A stretch of 13,680 bases of DNA from Desulfobacterales bacterium (GTDB lineage: Bacteria > Desulfobacterota > Desulfobacteria > Desulfobacterales > JAFDCJ01), in contig JAOZPY010000033.1 of the NCBI GenBank assembly GCA_029932495.1, forward strand, positions 1 to 13,680, given 5' to 3'. Below, one piece after another: positions 13,131 through 13,680 of the stretch (its first letter is position 1; each line of letters opens with the position of its first letter). Position numbers and translations under genes: made by a program. The notes below the pieces were generated by a model. That model did not search any database and was not told where the DNA came from. It worked only from the letters and a program-made list of their open reading frames with translations.

Positions 13131-13619
13131 ATGCTGCCGCAAAAAATCAAAAAGCGCCTTGAAGAACAAATCGCCGGGGTCGAGCACCCCCGGGAGCTGG
13201 TGGTGGACGTGATGTTCGCCCTCCAGGAGCATTACGGCTATCTCAGCGATAAAGCCGTGGCCGAGGCGGCCGGGCTGCTGGGCATGACGCCGGTTGAAAT
13301 TGACGAACTGGCAACCTTTTATACTTTTGTCTATCGACGGCCGGTGGGAAAATACGTCATCCGCGTCTGCGACAGTGTGGTCTGCTGGCTGAACGGCGGG
13401 CAGTCTGTCAGGGATTATCTTGGCGGCAAGCTGGGGATCGGTGACGGGCAGACCACCGCCGACGGACTGTTTACCCTGCTGCCGGTATGCTGCATCGGCT
13501 ACTGCGACCGGGCCCCGGCCATGCTGATCAACAAAAAAGTGTACGGTTACCTGACACCTGAAAAAATAGATAAAATATTGCAAAAGCTCAAAGCAGACGC
13601 TTTGCCCAAGACGGAATAA
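13131..13619 (+). CDS. nuoE: NADH-quinone oxidoreductase subunit E, [2Fe-2S] thioredoxin-like
   Basis: NuoE carries the N1a [2Fe-2S] cluster of the NADH-oxidising module and works beside NuoF. The 162-aa protein has an N-terminal helical bundle and then a thioredoxin-like fold. Ligands are C80 and C85 (CDSVVC) and C121 and C125 (CIGYC), the usual CX4C and CX3C pattern. C120 just before C121 is an extra cysteine. The TFYTFVYRRPVGKYVIRVC block (62-80) is typical. The gene starts 27 bases after nuoBCD, with no strong ribosome site. Homologous diaphorase subunits occur in NADH-dependent hydrogenases and formate dehydrogenases, but the nuoA-nuoBCD context makes complex I the best assignment. Confidence 0.95.
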   Translation: MLPQKIKKRLEEQIAGVEHPRELVVDVMFALQEHYGYLSDKAVAEAAGLLGMTPVEIDELATFYTFVYRRPVGKYVIRVCDSVVCWLNGGQSVRDYLGGKLGIGDGQTTADGLFTLLPVCCIGYCDRAPAMLINKKVYGYLTPEKIDKILQKLKADALPKTE

Positions 13620-13626
13620 ATTACTC

Positions 13627-13680
13627 ATGTACCCCCAGGTTCTCTTTCAAAATCGCAAACCGGACCGCATCGCCACCCTG
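13627..13680 (+). CDS. nuoF: Start of NADH-quinone oxidoreductase subunit F, cut by the window edge
   Basis: Eighteen codons are visible, reading MYPQVLFQNRKPDRIATL. The segment VLFQNRKPDRIATL resembles the N-terminus of NuoF proteins that bind FMN and NADH. Position directly after nuoE, with 7 bases between stop and ATG, is the standard gene order. The call rests mainly on context because no catalytic motif is yet reached. Confidence 0.75.
   Translation, partial: MYPQVLFQNRKPDRIATL

Overview
The window reads as chromosomal DNA of a Gram-negative, probably anaerobic or facultatively respiring bacterium of the former Deltaproteobacteria (Desulfobacterota-like). This placement is inference. 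It rests on a NuoB-NuoC-NuoD triple fusion in a complex I operon, a Fur-FeoA fusion beside an FmdB zinc-ribbon protein, a PflX-type radical SAM protein, a DUF3568-like lipoprotein and a DUF2333-like protein. There is no rRNA, tRNA, transposase, integrase or CRISPR array, and most of the DNA is ordinary, densely packed housekeeping or accessory sequence.

Left part (1-3579), read leftwards: an FmdB-like zinc ribbon and a Fur-FeoA fusion follow a recognisable promoter. After a 72-base gap come a PflX-type radical SAM protein and a PPP-family metallophosphatase (cut by the window edge), separated by only 7 bases. Two further leftward genes encode lipoproteins: an unknown family (3103-3579) and a DUF3568-like protein (2573-2968). 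A short open stretch between them ends in an ATGA overlap with the second lipoprotein.

Middle part (3580-7637): a compact divergent control region packed with perfect palindromes lies between the lipoprotein pair and a rightward DUF2333-like inner-membrane protein. Two outward-facing TTGACA hexamers sit in the arms of its outermost inverted repeat. The DUF2333-like gene converges on a stand-alone PilZ (c-di-GMP receptor) gene. A 472-base region without an assigned gene separates PilZ from a divergent MscS-like channel gene. It contains several long stems with mutually exclusive pairings, and may be a structured leader or the remains of coding DNA.

Right part: a leftward pair encodes a large stand-alone HerA/VirB4-like P-loop ATPase (807 aa) with a coiled-coil and glycine-rich hydrophobic C-terminal tail, then a CDF metal transporter 10 bases downstream. 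Divergent from it and running off the right edge is a complex I operon: nuoA, nuoBCD (one 795-aa polypeptide), nuoE and the first 18 codons of nuoF. These encode the quinone-site modules and the start of the NADH-oxidising module.

No complete new multi-gene system is evident. The points that most merit follow-up are the palindrome cluster at 3643-3708, the structured region at 5324-5511, the HerA-like ATPase plus CDF pair, the Fur-FeoA fusion, and the complex I triple fusion with an altered quinone-site loop.
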